Shown here in pieces: positions 26,812 to 36,286 of a DNA stretch of 64,000 nt. Location of the stretch: assembly GCA_947454485.1 (NCBI GenBank), contig CANGJJ010000002.1, positions 1 to 64,000 on the forward strand, read 5' to 3'. A model generated the notes under the pieces. The model saw only the letters and a list, made by a program, of their open reading frames with translations. It was not told the origin of the DNA and did not search any database. The position numbers and the translations under genes are program-made. Numbering within the stretch: position 1 is the stretch's first letter; the number at the start of each line of letters is the position of its first letter. The stretch is from Beijerinckiaceae bacterium (GTDB taxonomy: Bacteria > Pseudomonadota > Alphaproteobacteria > Rhizobiales > Beijerinckiaceae).

Positions 26812-28550
26812 ATCGTGCCGATGGAGGACTTGAGGCTTTGTCGCAGGCCATGAGTGATCATACCCGCATGGCGCGCCTCATTGCTTCGCAGGGCGTCGGC
26901 GCTGTGCGTCATGCGCTGGCTTGGCCGCTGCGTCTGGCGACACTGATCCAATTCGGTGGACCCGAGCGCCTGCTCATCGCCCCGCAAGATATCCGCACCG
27001 CAGATCCCACCGTCGCAGCCGATATCTATGCGGGCTATTTCAGTTTCGCAGGCCGTGTTGTGAATACACATGGCGAGTCGCCCTTTGCTGTAACACAGCC
27101 CTCCCAAGCCTGGGCAACAGCGCTTGCAGGCTTTGGCTGGCTACGCCATTTACGCGCCGCTGACACAGCACTGGCGCGCGCCAATGCACAGGCCTTGGTC
27201 GACGACTGGATTCAATTGCGCGGCCGCCCCGATGAAGAAATCGACTGGCAGCCGAGCGTCATCGCGCGCCGCCTCATCTCATGGCTGTGCCAATCGCCGC
27301 TCATTCTGGAAAATGCTGATCGCGATTTTTATCGCCGCTTTTTGAAGAGCATTGCGCGTCAGAGCTCTGTGCTCCAAGCCCAGCTCCACAGCGGGCTTGA
27401 TGGGGAAGAGCGCTTGCTGGCTTGTATCGCGCTCGCCAATCTGGGCCTCTGCGCAGAAGGCGCCAAGACGCTGCTCAAGCGCTCAACGCGCGCCTTGGCC
27501 GATGAGCTTGATCGCCAGATTCTGGGTGATGGTGGCCATATCGGTCGCAATCCGCAAAGCCTTGTTGATCTGCTGCTCGATCTTTTGCCCCTGCGCCAAA
27601 CCTATCTCGCACAAAGTGCCACAGCGCCGCAGCAATTGCTCAATGCGATTGATCGCATGATGCCCATGCTGCGCTTGTTCCGTTTGGGTGATGGTTCCCT
27701 CGCGCTGTTCAATGGCATGGGCGCAACAGCGCCTCATGCACTGGCCACCGTGCTGGCTTATGATGATGCGCGCGCCGAGCCGCTCACCAATGCGCCCTAT
27801 AGTGGCTATCAACGCATGGAAGCCTCTGACGCGATTGTGGTGATGGATGCGGGCGCGGCGGTCTGCGCAGAATTTTCGCGCCATGCCCATGCGGGCTGTC
27901 TGTCGTTTGAATTTTCGAGCGGCCAACAACGTATCATTGTCAATTGCGGCAGCCCTGATGAGAGCCGCTTGGTGCTGCGCGAAGCAGCACGCTCCACCGC
28001 CGCCCATTCAACTCTGGTTGTCGCTGATACATCCTCTTGCCATTTTGCCAGCGGACGCGGTTTGAGCCGCTGGCTTGAGGGGCGCATCATCAGCGGGCCG
28101 ATGCAGGTGCGCGCCGAGCGCCATCTATATGATCAAGCGCTGCGTGTTGATGCCACTCATGATGGCTATGAGCGCCGCTTCGGTCTCATTCATGCACGCA
28201 GCCTGACCATGACGCAGGATGGTGAACAGATTGAAGGTGAAGATCGTTTGATCGCTTCGCCGCGCCGCGTATCAGGTGCAGGCTCGCTTGATTACGCCAT
28301 CCGCTTTCATCTGCATCCAGCCGTGCAGCCAGCTTTGCGTGATGACAATCGTGCGGTTGAGATTGCTCTGCCCAATGGCGACATCTGGCTCTTCCATGCA
28401 GGCGGTCTTGCGCTTGCTTTGGAAGAAAGCATTTCTTTTGCAGGCTCAGACAGTGTGCGCGGATCAGAGCAAATCGTGATCCACGCCAATCTGCGCGATG
28501 ACAGCCATATTCTATGGCGCCTCGCCCGGACGTTCAAAAATACGCTGTAA
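26808..28550 (+). CDS. heparinase II/III family protein
   Basis: This is a 580-residue protein of the family that lyses or otherwise acts on uronic-acid-containing polysaccharides. An N-terminal alpha-toroid spans about 1-300 (DEEIDWQPSVIARRLISWL, HSGLDGEERLLACIALANLG). A C-terminal beta-sandwich covers about 320-570 (AHAGCLSFEFSSGQQRIIVN, HDGYERRFGLIHAR). No signal peptide is evident. In Rhizobiales this gene regularly sits between the RsmB-like gene and purH, and the real substrate is unknown. Translation is coupled to the preceding gene by an ATGA overlap. It ends 3 bases before a convergent gene. Confidence 0.9.
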   Translation: MNRADGGLEALSQAMSDHTRMARLIASQGVGAVRHALAWPLRLATLIQFGGPERLLIAPQDIRTADPTVAADIYAGYFSFAGRVVNTHGESPFAVTQPSQAWATALAGFGWLRHLRAADTALARANAQALVDDWIQLRGRPDEEIDWQPSVIARRLISWLCQSPLILENADRDFYRRFLKSIARQSSVLQAQLHSGLDGEERLLACIALANLGLCAEGAKTLLKRSTRALADELDRQILGDGGHIGRNPQSLVDLLLDLLPLRQTYLAQSATAPQQLLNAIDRMMPMLRLFRLGDGSLALFNGMGATAPHALATVLAYDDARAEPLTNAPYSGYQRMEASDAIVVMDAGAAVCAEFSRHAHAGCLSFEFSSGQQRIIVNCGSPDESRLVLREAARSTAAHSTLVVADTSSCHFASGRGLSRWLEGRIISGPMQVRAERHLYDQALRVDATHDGYERRFGLIHARSLTMTQDGEQIEGEDRLIASPRRVSGAGSLDYAIRFHLHPAVQPALRDDNRAVEIALPNGDIWLFHAGGLALALEESISFAGSDSVRGSEQIVIHANLRDDSHILWRLARTFKNTL

Positions 28551-28553
28551 GAT

Positions 28554-28976
28554 TTAGCGCCCGTTGAGGCGAATGACCGTGCGCTGGCCGGGGGTCGGAC
28601 CAAGGCCACGGAAGGGCTTGCGCTCCACCACAACACCATCGCCGCGCTCGATCTTGAAAGTGCCCTTACGCTCGACCGTCACAGAGGGGCGACGCTCAAC
28701 CACGACCGCGCGCTGCGTACCAGCGCGGTTGGAGGTGAAGGTCACTTCCTGCTCGGGGGCCCGGCGCATCGTGGCCGCGCGGGTCCACAATTTGGCGGCC
28801 AGCTCGCGCAGCTCGTCATCGACAGAAACGCCCATGAGCTCGGCGGCCAATTCAGCCTGATGGGCCACATCATCGCTAAAACCCTGAGCGGCGAAGATAG
28901 CCTCTTCGAGCGTCGGGGGATCGTAGCGAACCCGAACAGGAGGACGAGCAGTCTTGGCCTTGGCGGGCGAGGGCAT
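28554..28976 (-). CDS. conserved hypothetical protein
   Basis: I do not recognise this 140-residue protein. The first half is helical and acidic (TLEEAIFAAQGFSDDVAHQ, ELAAELMGVSVDDELRELAA). The second half is basic with a striking valine/arginine repeat, seen as RAVVVERRPSVTVERKG, FKIERGDGVVVERKPFRG, that suggests beta strands. No signal peptide or membrane segment is seen. Codon-position GC usage looks like that of the neighbours, and the gene fits snugly against heparinase (3-base gap), so I regard it as real. Function unknown. Confidence 0.75.
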   Translation of the reverse strand: MPSPAKAKTARPPVRVRYDPPTLEEAIFAAQGFSDDVAHQAELAAELMGVSVDDELRELAAKLWTRAATMRRAPEQEVTFTSNRAGTQRAVVVERRPSVTVERKGTFKIERGDGVVVERKPFRGLGPTPGQRTVIRLNGR

Positions 28977-29289
28977 AGCGGTTGATCCGGTTTATCGGTG
29001 GCCACAGGCTTGTGCGCTGCAGCAGGTCATTTTGTGCGGTGCACAATAGAACGATTGCGGCGGCTTGGCAAGCGCCGCAACGCGCGAGGAGGTTCTGCCT
29101 GACAAATGCGCGATTCGCCAGATAGGTTCCCCCGCCTTACGGGCAAGGCCCGACCCCGGATCTCACCTGAAAAGACGAGTTGGGCCAGTTTTCCCGGCGC
29201 TTCGTCACATTCGCCCCCTCACGCGCTTTTGTCCTGCGCTCTGCCATGTTAAGCGCCCCCCAGTGCCTCACCCAGCAAGCGAGCTTCCC
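28977..29289. promoter_or_regulatory. divergent intergenic region upstream of purH with two palindromes
   Basis: This 313-base gap serves both purH and the divergent hypothetical gene. It contains a perfect 15-base palindrome TTGTGC-GGT-GCACAA at 29032-29046. An 8-bp inverted repeat TTGCGGCG/CGCCGCAA follows at 29055-29080. The first looks like a dimeric operator; the second could be an operator or an RNA hairpin. No regulator gene is adjacent and no clear promoter boxes were found. Confidence 0.4.
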
Positions 29290-30882
29290 ATGGCTTCCGA
29301 CCTTCGCCGCGTCCAACGCGCGCTCCTGTCCGTCTCCGACAAAGCAGGTCTTCTCGATTTCGCCCGTGCCCTCAGTGGCCTTGGCGTGGAACTCGTCTCT
29401 ACCGGGGGCACGCGCAAGGCGCTGGCCGATGCGGGCCTGCCCGTGAAGGATGTGTCGGACCTGACCGGCTTTCCTGAAATGATGGATGGCCGCGTGAAGA
29501 CGCTGCATCCCAAAGTGCATGGCGGCCTGCTCGCCATCCGCGAGAATCCCGAACATGAAGCGGCCATGCTCGCTCATGGCATCGGCCCCATCGATCTTCT
29601 GGTCGTCAATCTCTATCCCTTCGAAGCGACCGTCGCGAAGGGTGGCGACTATGATGACTGCGTCGAGAATATCGACATCGGCGGCCCGGCCATGATCCGC
29701 GCAGCAGCCAAGAACCATGCCGATGTCGCGGTCGTCGTCGATGTGAGCGACTACGCCAGTGTGCTGGAAACTTTGCAAGGCCATGCGGGCGCCACGACCC
29801 TCGACTTGCGCAAGCGCCTCGCACAGAAGGCCTATGCTCGCACCGCAGCTTATGATGCCGCAATCTCGAACTGGTTTGCCACGGAGATCGGCGAGACCGC
29901 GCCCGACTATCGCGCGATCGGCGGCAGCTTGATCGAGAAGATGCGCTATGGCGAAAATCCCCATCAGGCCGCTGGTTTCTACAAGACGCCCGAACAGCGC
30001 TTTGGTGTCTCCACCGCACGTCAGGTGCAGGGCAAGACGCTCTCCTACAACAATGTCAACGACACCGATGCGGCTTTTGAATGTGTGTCAGAGTTCGACC
30101 CCAGCCGCACCGCTGCCGTCGCCATCATCAAACATGCCAATCCTTGCGGCGTGGCAGAGGGCTCCAGCCTGCTGGACGCCTATGAGAAGGCATTGCGCTG
30201 CGATCCTGTCTCGGCCTTCGGCGGCATTGTCGCCCTGAACGGCAAGCTCGACGCCAGGGCAGCTGCGGAGATCGTCAAGATCTTCACCGAAGTCATCATC
30301 GCACCCGATGCTGATGAAGAAGCCATCCAGCTCATCGCGGCCAAAAAGAATCTGCGCTTGCTGCTGACGGGTGGCCTGCCCAATCCACGCGCAACGGGCC
30401 TCACTGTTCGCACGGTCGCTGGTGGTTTGCTGGTGCAGGGCCGCGACAATGCTGTGGTCGATGATATGGATCTGCGTGTTGTCACCAAACGCGCCCCCAC
30501 CGCGCAAGAACTCGCTGATCTCAAATTCGCCTTCCGCGTCGCCAAACATGTGAAGTCGAATGCCATTGTCTATGCGAAGAATGGCGCGACAGTGGGTGTG
30601 GGCGCTGGCCAGATGAGCCGGGTTGATTCCTCGCGCATCGCCGCCTGGAAAGCTGCCGAAGCTGCCAAGGCTGCGGGCCTGCCCGAGTCACTTGCCAAAG
30701 GTTCGGTCGTCGCCTCCGACGCCTTCTTCCCCTTCGCAGACGGCCTGCTGGCCGCTGCAGAAGCGGGCGCGACCGCTGTCATTCAGCCGGGCGGCTCGAT
30801 GCGCGATGATGAAGTGATCAAGGCGGCAGACGAGGCCGGTCTTGCTATGGTCCTGACGGGGCACCGTCACTTCCGCCACTAA
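29290..30882 (+). CDS. purH: bifunctional AICAR transformylase / IMP cyclohydrolase PurH
   Basis: PurH carries out the last two steps of IMP synthesis. The 530-residue protein begins with the cyclohydrolase MGS-like domain (about 8-150): [59 protein letters not shown]. The transformylase domain continues to the end: LRYGENPHQ-type [50 protein letters not shown] and the terminal LTGHRHFRH. The ATG at 29290 matches family length; a longer frame upstream is non-coding. Confidence 0.98.
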   Translation: MASDLRRVQRALLSVSDKAGLLDFARALSGLGVELVSTGGTRKALADAGLPVKDVSDLTGFPEMMDGRVKTLHPKVHGGLLAIRENPEHEAAMLAHGIGPIDLLVVNLYPFEATVAKGGDYDDCVENIDIGGPAMIRAAAKNHADVAVVVDVSDYASVLETLQGHAGATTLDLRKRLAQKAYARTAAYDAAISNWFATEIGETAPDYRAIGGSLIEKMRYGENPHQAAGFYKTPEQRFGVSTARQVQGKTLSYNNVNDTDAAFECVSEFDPSRTAAVAIIKHANPCGVAEGSSLLDAYEKALRCDPVSAFGGIVALNGKLDARAAAEIVKIFTEVIIAPDADEEAIQLIAAKKNLRLLLTGGLPNPRATGLTVRTVAGGLLVQGRDNAVVDDMDLRVVTKRAPTAQELADLKFAFRVAKHVKSNAIVYAKNGATVGVGAGQMSRVDSSRIAAWKAAEAAKAAGLPESLAKGSVVASDAFFPFADGLLAAAEAGATAVIQPGGSMRDDEVIKAADEAGLAMVLTGHRHFRH

Positions 30883-30889
30883 TCACCCA

Positions 30890-30938
30890 GCGCCGCTGTT
30901 CATCTGCCGTTTATCATCATGGCAGAAAGCAGCGGCGC
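30890..30938 (+). terminator. two-tier stem-loop after purH
   Basis: Eight bases after the purH stop, GCGCCGCTG (30890-30898) pairs perfectly with CAGCGGCGC (30930-30938). Inside it, TCTGCC (30903-30908) pairs with GGCAGA (30921-30926), leaving a 12-base loop and a small internal loop. It probably acts as a terminator or 3' stabiliser, although no T-run follows directly (CTTTTCC comes about 20 bases later). Confidence 0.5.
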
Positions 30939-31049
30939 GGCCTTGATTACGGCCAAGCTTTTCCTCATTCCAAACCTCTTGGCGCCCGAAAGCGCTGCGA
31001 TAAGACGCCACGGTCACAGACAGACCGTGACTGCGACTTGGGGAATGAA

Positions 31050-31325
31050 ATGCGCATTAGCTTTACCGATCAAATCGACGGCAGCCGTGTCCTCTATCCT
31101 ATCGGACCCGTGGCGGCAGGCTCGCCTTGGTATGGACAGGCCGATCGCTCAGAGCTCGAACAAAAAGCCCTGCAAGCCTTGATCGACCGCGCACAAGATC
31201 TCGACGCCGATGCACTCATTGGCGTTCATTATGCCGAAGATGGCGTGATGATGAATGATCTGGCACCGATCCCGCTCAAGCGCATCAGCGCCCATGGCAT
31301 TGCAGTGCGTCTCGCCTGCCGCTGA
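31050..31325 (+). CDS. YbjQ/UPF0145-like small protein
   Basis: This is a 91-residue protein. The segment ALIDRAQDLDADALIGVHYA matches the helix-strand of YbjQ-type heavy-metal-binding-domain proteins (EA..LGAnAvvGv), but the protein is shorter than typical members and its N-terminus (RISFTDQIDGSRVLYPIGPV) is divergent. Function is unknown; an oligomeric barrel fold is inferred. The ATG at 31050 is preceded by GGGGA. The stop codon at 31323-31325 abuts the stop of the convergent MOSC gene (TGATCA). Confidence 0.7.
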   Translation: MRISFTDQIDGSRVLYPIGPVAAGSPWYGQADRSELEQKALQALIDRAQDLDADALIGVHYAEDGVMMNDLAPIPLKRISAHGIAVRLACR

Positions 31326-31871
31326 TCAGACTTTTTCCAGCGGGCGATGCGGCCCATCCGGCAGACGGATGATGATCTCATCGCCCGCATAAACATCACC
31401 GCCGCTCAGCACGACAGACATGACGCCCGCTTTCCACAAAGCGCGCCCGTCCGGTCGCTTAGAAATAGTGACGGCCATCAGCCCTTTTTGAAACTGATCA
31501 ATCAGGCTGCAGGGTTTGCGCAGGCCCGTGAGTTCAATCACAGCCTCGCGCCCCAGATGAAGGCGCGTCCCCTGCGGCAGATCGAGCAAATGGGCGCCGC
31601 GCACCGTGATATTCTCACCCATATCGCCGGGACCGACAACAAAACCCGCAGCGCCAAACTCATCAATGCGCTCGGCATCAATCAGGTGAACCTGTCGCAG
31701 ATTGGGCGCATGTGGATCGCGCTGCATTGCATGGCGATGCTTCACCGTGGCACCAAAATGCGCGTCGCCCTCAACACCTAGCCCCGCAACAAGGCGGATC
31801 GACATTTCATTGCGCTTGGAGAAGCTGTGGCTGCGACTGCGGCTGACAGCAACAATGGTCGGCGCATCCAT
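31326..31871 (-). CDS. MOSC domain-containing protein
   Basis: This is a 181-residue protein with one MOSC domain, the sulfur-carrier fold of molybdenum-cofactor sulfurases and YiiM-type proteins. Key parts are VAGLGVEGDAHFGATVKHR, QVHLIDAERIDEF, GPGDMGENITVRGAHLLDLP, LTGLRKPCSLIDQF with the conserved cysteine, and VMSVVLSGGDVYAGDEI. It may mobilise sulfur or reduce N-hydroxylated substrates; the substrate is unknown. Its ATG is one base from the prfA stop, so it takes the position downstream of prfA where prmC is usually found. Confidence 0.9.
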   Translation of the reverse strand: MDAPTIVAVSRSRSHSFSKRNEMSIRLVAGLGVEGDAHFGATVKHRHAMQRDPHAPNLRQVHLIDAERIDEFGAAGFVVGPGDMGENITVRGAHLLDLPQGTRLHLGREAVIELTGLRKPCSLIDQFQKGLMAVTISKRPDGRALWKAGVMSVVLSGGDVYAGDEIIIRLPDGPHRPLEKV

Positions 31872-31872
31872 C

Positions 31873-32946
31873 TCAAGCCTCACTGGCGGCAAGTTGGGCG
31901 GCCTGATGTTCGGTGATGAGCGGATCAATCACATCATCCAAAGCCTCGCCCGTAATCACTTTATCAAGCTTGTAGAGCGTCAGATTGATGCGGTGATCAG
32001 TCACGCGGCCTTGCGGAAAATTATAGGTGCGGATGCGCTCTGAGCGATCACCCGAACCCACTTGCGCTTTACGATCGGCCGCGCGCTCAGCATCGAGCTT
32101 CTGGCGCTGCGCATCATAAAGTCGCGCCTTCAACAGACCCATCGCCCGTGCGCGGTTCTTATGCTGCGAGCGCTCGTCCTGCACAAAGACAATCGTACCT
32201 GTTGGCACATGGGTGATGCGGATGGCTGATTCAGTCTTGTTCACATGCTGACCGCCAGCGCCCTGCGCGCGCATCGTATCAATCTTGAGATCTGCCTCGT
32301 TGATATCAATGTCGACATCTTGCGCTTCAGGCAAAACAGCCACGGTCGCAGCAGAGGTATGGATACGCCCTTGCGTCTCTGTATCTGGCACACGCTGCAC
32401 GCGGTGCACGCCCGACTCAAATTTCAATCGCGCGAAGACACCGCGCCCGGAGACACCCGCGATAATTTCCTTGAAGCCGCCAGCTGTGCCTTCGCTCGCC
32501 GACAAAAGCTCGACCTTCCACCCATGGGTCTCAGCATAACGCTGATACATGCGAAAGAGATCGCCCGCAAAGAGCGCGGCTTCATCGCCGCCCGTTCCTG
32601 CGCGCACTTCCAAAATCGCGCCACCTTCATCTGCGGCATCTTTGGGCAAAAGGGCGATGCGAATTTTTTGCTCAAGTTGCGCGAGCTTCTCAAGCGCTTC
32701 TTCGCGCTCGGCCTGCGCAAGCTCGCGCATCTCAGCATCCACAGCGCTATCAGCCAGCATCTCGTCGATGCCTTTGAGATTGTCTTGCGCATCACGCCAA
32801 TTGCGGATGGCAGCAACAATCTCTTCAAGATCGGCATATTCGCGCGAGAGCGTGGCAAATTCAGGCCCGCTCACACCCTCTGCCAAACGGGCAGACAGCT
32901 CTTCGTGACGACGCAGGATGAGATTGAGTTTGTCTTCGGGCAGCAT
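31873..32946 (-). CDS. prfA: peptide chain release factor 1 (RF1)
   Basis: RF1 is a 357-residue class I release factor recognising UAA and UAG. The GGQ motif lies in [19 protein letters not shown]. The anticodon-like PxT region is in [20 protein letters not shown], where PDT replaces [23 protein letters not shown]-type sequence is present ([19 protein letters not shown]), and [20 protein letters not shown] follows. The length is standard. It is downstream of ptsP (43-base gap) on the minus strand, the usual ptsP-prfA order. Confidence 0.97.
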   Translation of the reverse strand: MLPEDKLNLILRRHEELSARLAEGVSGPEFATLSREYADLEEIVAAIRNWRDAQDNLKGIDEMLADSAVDAEMRELAQAEREEALEKLAQLEQKIRIALLPKDAADEGGAILEVRAGTGGDEAALFAGDLFRMYQRYAETHGWKVELLSASEGTAGGFKEIIAGVSGRGVFARLKFESGVHRVQRVPDTETQGRIHTSAATVAVLPEAQDVDIDINEADLKIDTMRAQGAGGQHVNKTESAIRITHVPTGTIVFVQDERSQHKNRARAMGLLKARLYDAQRQKLDAERAADRKAQVGSGDRSERIRTYNFPQGRVTDHRINLTLYKLDKVITGEALDDVIDPLITEHQAAQLAASEA

Positions 32947-32989
32947 GATAACTCACAGCAAGGATAGAGCGGATGACAAGCTCACCTTG

Positions 32990-35266
32990 CTAGAGCGGCA
33001 CACCCTTGGCTTCTGCATAGGCGCGTAGCGCTGCGCGCAGCGAATGGGTGCCATCGTCCTGCGCCATCAAACGGCTCATCTCAGCGCGCAGATCTTGCTC
33101 ATCGAGCGCCAGCACCATGGCTTTAACCGGACCAATGGAAGAGGCCGTCATCGACAATCCGCGCAGGCCAACACCAATGAGCGCCATCGCATCAAGCGCA
33201 CTGCCGCCAATCTCACCGCATAGGGTCACGGGCTTGCCAGCCGCGCGCGCATGATCGACCACCTGCTTGATCACACGCAAAAAGGGGCGCGACATCGGAT
33301 CAAAGCGATGCGCCATACGGCGATTGTCGCGATCAGCCGCAAAGACATATTGGAAAAGATCATTCGAGCCGATCGACACAAAATCGACGCGGGCGAAAAT
33401 TTCATCGAGCTGCCAAAGCACAGAGGGCACTTCGAGCATGATACCAAGCTTGAGAGAGCTTGGCAGCGTATAGCCATGGCGCTCGAGATGACGCAGCTCA
33501 CGCCCCACCATTTCTTTGGCTGCGACGAATTCGCTGACATCAGACACCATGGGAAACATGATGCGCATGTCGCGGCCAGAGCCGGCCCGCAGCAAAGCGC
33601 GCAGCTGCGAGCGCAGCAAGCCGGGCCGATCAAGACCAATACGGATCGCGCGCCAGCCAAGTGCAGGATTCTCTTCTTCGAAAGCGTCCATATAGGGCAG
33701 GATCTTGTCGCCGCCGATGTCGAGTGTGCGGAAGGTCACGGGCCGACCGCCCGTTGCATCCATCACTGATTTATACAGCTCGACCTGCGCTTCCATGCGC
33801 GGAAACTGCGAGGCGACCATGAATTGCAATTCGGTCCTGAACAGACCAATCGACAAAGCGCCCGTCTCTTCAACATGGGGCAAGTCTACCTGCAAACCTG
33901 CATTCATATGCAGATCAATCGCCACACCATCTTTGGTGACAGCCGGCACATCGCGCAGCTTGCGATATTGCTCCTGACGCCTTGCGCGCAGACGCGCCTT
34001 TTCGCCATAGGCTGCTTCCACATCCTGCGGCGGGCGCAGCTGCACTTCACCTGACGAGCCATCGACGATGATGGCATCACCCGGCTCGGCATAATCAATA
34101 ATATTGGGCACTTCGCCCACAGCAGGAATGCCAAGCGCGCGCGCCACAATCGCCACATGGCTTGAACGCCCACCCTCTTCCAGCACAAGGCCGCGCAGCT
34201 TCTTGCGATCATAATCGAGCAGAGCCGCCGGCCCCATGGAGCGCGCGACGAGAATAGCATTGTCGGGCAGCTGATCATTGGCCGTGACAAAGGGCAGGCC
34301 AGTCAGCTGATGCAGCAAGCGATTGGCCAGATCATCCAGATCATGCAGACGCTCGCGCAGATAAGGATCGGGGCGGCGCTGCAATTTGGCGCGCGCATCA
34401 TTTTGCACACGCTCAACAGCCGCTTCTGCGGTGAGGCCTGTGAAGACAGCCTCGCGCAAACGGCGCAACCAACCTTGGTCATGCGCGAACATGCGGAAGG
34501 TTTCGAGAATTTCGCGATGCTCACCCGGCCCCGTCTGATCGCCATGATCGACAAGCCGGTCGATATTTTCGCGCACAGCACTGATCGCCTCTTCGAGCCG
34601 CTTTTCTTCGGCTTTCAAATCTTCGGCGACGAGCTGCTTGATGACGATGCGTGGCTCATGCAGCACCACATGGCCAAGGCCAACGCCTTCAGCCAAAGGC
34701 GCGCCTTCGAGCGCCATGGGGCGGCGCATGCCCAATTCCGCGCCGGGGCGCACAATGGCTTGCAATTCGCCGGTGGCGATCATCTCTGCCAGCAGCATCG
34801 CTGTGGTCTGGAGAACCTCGATCTCTTCTTCTGAATAAGTGCGGCGTGCACGGTTCTGCACAACCAGAACGCCCAGCGTATTGCCGCCGCGCAAAATCGG
34901 CACACCCAGGAAGGAGTGATAAATCTCTTCGCCCGTCTCTGGCTTGTAAGAGAAGGCGGGATGCGACTGCGCATCAGACAAAGCGAGAGGCTCTGCGCTT
35001 TCGGCAATCAAACCAACAAGGCCTTCGCCCGCGCGCATCGTGGTCAAATGGACCGCTTCGCGGTTCAAACCTTCGGTGGCGAACAATTCCAGACGGCCAT
35101 CCGCGCGCAGCACATAGACCGAGCACACTTCGGCGACCATGTTGGACGCGATATGGACAACGATCTTGTCGAGACGTGCCTGCGGGCTGACCGGCTCCGC
35201 CATAGCCTCGCGGAGACGGCGCAGAAGCAGTCGCGGTCCGGCGAGTGCGCCACGCTCTGGCATCAA
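32990..35266 (-). CDS. ptsP: phosphoenolpyruvate-protein phosphotransferase PtsP (EI-Ntr)
   Basis: EI-Ntr is the first enzyme of the nitrogen-related PTS. It takes phosphate from PEP and passes it to NPr, and is regulated by glutamine and alpha-ketoglutarate. The 758-residue protein has an N-terminal GAF domain (about 22-165: VVHIASNMVAEVCSVYVL, TMRAGEGLVGLIAE). The PtsI-type N-domain has the phospho-histidine in GGRSSHVAIVARALGIPAVG. The PEP-binding barrel contains GLFRTELQFM, TFRTLDIGGDK and NPALGWRAIR. SIGSNDLFQYVFA and LCGEIGG lie toward the C-terminus. The ptsN and npr partners are not in this window. lysC, often its immediate upstream neighbour in Rhizobiales, is about 8 kb away. Confidence 0.97.
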   Translation of the reverse strand: MMPERGALAGPRLLLRRLREAMAEPVSPQARLDKIVVHIASNMVAEVCSVYVLRADGRLELFATEGLNREAVHLTTMRAGEGLVGLIAESAEPLALSDAQSHPAFSYKPETGEEIYHSFLGVPILRGGNTLGVLVVQNRARRTYSEEEIEVLQTTAMLLAEMIATGELQAIVRPGAELGMRRPMALEGAPLAEGVGLGHVVLHEPRIVIKQLVAEDLKAEEKRLEEAISAVRENIDRLVDHGDQTGPGEHREILETFRMFAHDQGWLRRLREAVFTGLTAEAAVERVQNDARAKLQRRPDPYLRERLHDLDDLANRLLHQLTGLPFVTANDQLPDNAILVARSMGPAALLDYDRKKLRGLVLEEGGRSSHVAIVARALGIPAVGEVPNIIDYAEPGDAIIVDGSSGEVQLRPPQDVEAAYGEKARLRARRQEQYRKLRDVPAVTKDGVAIDLHMNAGLQVDLPHVEETGALSIGLFRTELQFMVASQFPRMEAQVELYKSVMDATGGRPVTFRTLDIGGDKILPYMDAFEEENPALGWRAIRIGLDRPGLLRSQLRALLRAGSGRDMRIMFPMVSDVSEFVAAKEMVGRELRHLERHGYTLPSSLKLGIMLEVPSVLWQLDEIFARVDFVSIGSNDLFQYVFAADRDNRRMAHRFDPMSRPFLRVIKQVVDHARAAGKPVTLCGEIGGSALDAMALIGVGLRGLSMTASSIGPVKAMVLALDEQDLRAEMSRLMAQDDGTHSLRAALRAYAEAKGVPL

Positions 35267-35463
35267 TCCCTCTCAACCACTGGCCGATGGCACAGTTTCG
35301 AAGCCCTGAATGGCCGAAAAGCCATTCCCCTAGCCGTATAGGCAAGGGTTCTCCCCCCCGCAAGCACAACAGGGGCCAGATTTCAGCCCAACCGGGGCCG
35401 CCGGGCGGTTTCTGCCGATTTTTCAACGCTGGCAGGGAAAGATGTGAACTTTAGATGAATAAC

Positions 35464-35976
35464 TCATGGAATTGCGACGACGGGTGTCCCCACCCGCACA
35501 CGGTCGAACAGATCCACCACATCCTCATTCAGCATCCGGATGCAGCCATAAGAGACAGCCTGCCCAATAGATGAGCGCATGGAACGGGAGGTGCCGTGGA
35601 TGGCGATTTCGGATCGATCCAAAGTCAGCGCCCGCGCGCCCATTGGATTGTGCGGCGCGCCGCCCTCTATGTAATTGGGCAGGCGGGGATTGTCGTGCTT
35701 CACATCGGCAGGTGGCGACCACGAGGGCTCGACAAATTTACCTGCGATTCGCGCCGACCCCAGCCAGGCCTTGCCGGCTTTGCCCACTGCCACGCGATAG
35801 GTCCGCACCTCACCACCACCCTCGACCAAAAAGAGCCGCCTCTGGCTCTGGCTGATGACAATCGTGCCCGGCGCATATTGCTCGAACAAAGCCGGTTGCC
35901 ATGCTTGCGAAGCCGCGCTCACCGGCCCCACATATCCAACCAGTGTGATGAGGAGGAGCGCTCGAAACAGACGCAT
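35464..35976 (-). CDS. L,D-transpeptidase (YkuD domain)
   Basis: This is a 170-residue exported enzyme with a signal peptide at 1-22 (MRLFRALLLITLVGYVGPVSA). The YkuD domain (about 35-168) begins GTIVISQSQRRLFLVEGGGE. The active site is spread over IHGTSRSMRSSIGQ and SYGCIRMLNEDV, with the catalytic cysteine in SYGC (most relatives have SHGC). It cross-links peptidoglycan through 3-3 bonds or anchors proteins to it. The start at 35976 gives a clean signal peptide. It lies between ptsP and tRNA-Arg. Confidence 0.94.
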   Translation of the reverse strand: MRLFRALLLITLVGYVGPVSAASQAWQPALFEQYAPGTIVISQSQRRLFLVEGGGEVRTYRVAVGKAGKAWLGSARIAGKFVEPSWSPPADVKHDNPRLPNYIEGGAPHNPMGARALTLDRSEIAIHGTSRSMRSSIGQAVSYGCIRMLNEDVVDLFDRVRVGTPVVAIP

Positions 35977-36099
35977 GATGAATCCGTGCGGATGGACGTG
36001 CCTCAACAAGCAATGCTGCGCCAGCCCTGCGGTTCCCTGCCCCGCAAATCCATGCAGCGTTGAGCCCATCCCATTGCAATGCTAGAAGGCTCGCCATGC

Positions 36100-36176
36100 G
36101 GTTCCGTAGCTCAGCAGGATAGAGCAGCGGTTTCCTAAACCGAAGGTCACAGGTTCGAATCCTGTCGGGACCGCCA
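36100..36176 (+). tRNA. tRNA-Arg (CCU anticodon)
   Basis: This is a 77-base tRNA. The acceptor stem GGTTCCG pairs with CGGGACC (one G-T pair). The D-arm contains TAGCTCAGCAGGATAGAGCA. The anticodon loop TTCCTAA gives CCT, decoding AGG. The T-arm contains AGGTTCGAATCCT. CCA is encoded at 36174-36176. It stands immediately before the large catabolic region. Confidence 0.96.
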
Positions 36177-36286
36177 CTTCATGAAGAGTGCAACTGCAGC
36201 CACGCAGCAGCGATTGCCTTCCGCGCGCGCCTGTCGCAGACTGAAGGCAAGGCAGAGACACATCTGCCACTTCAGGAGGACCGTCC

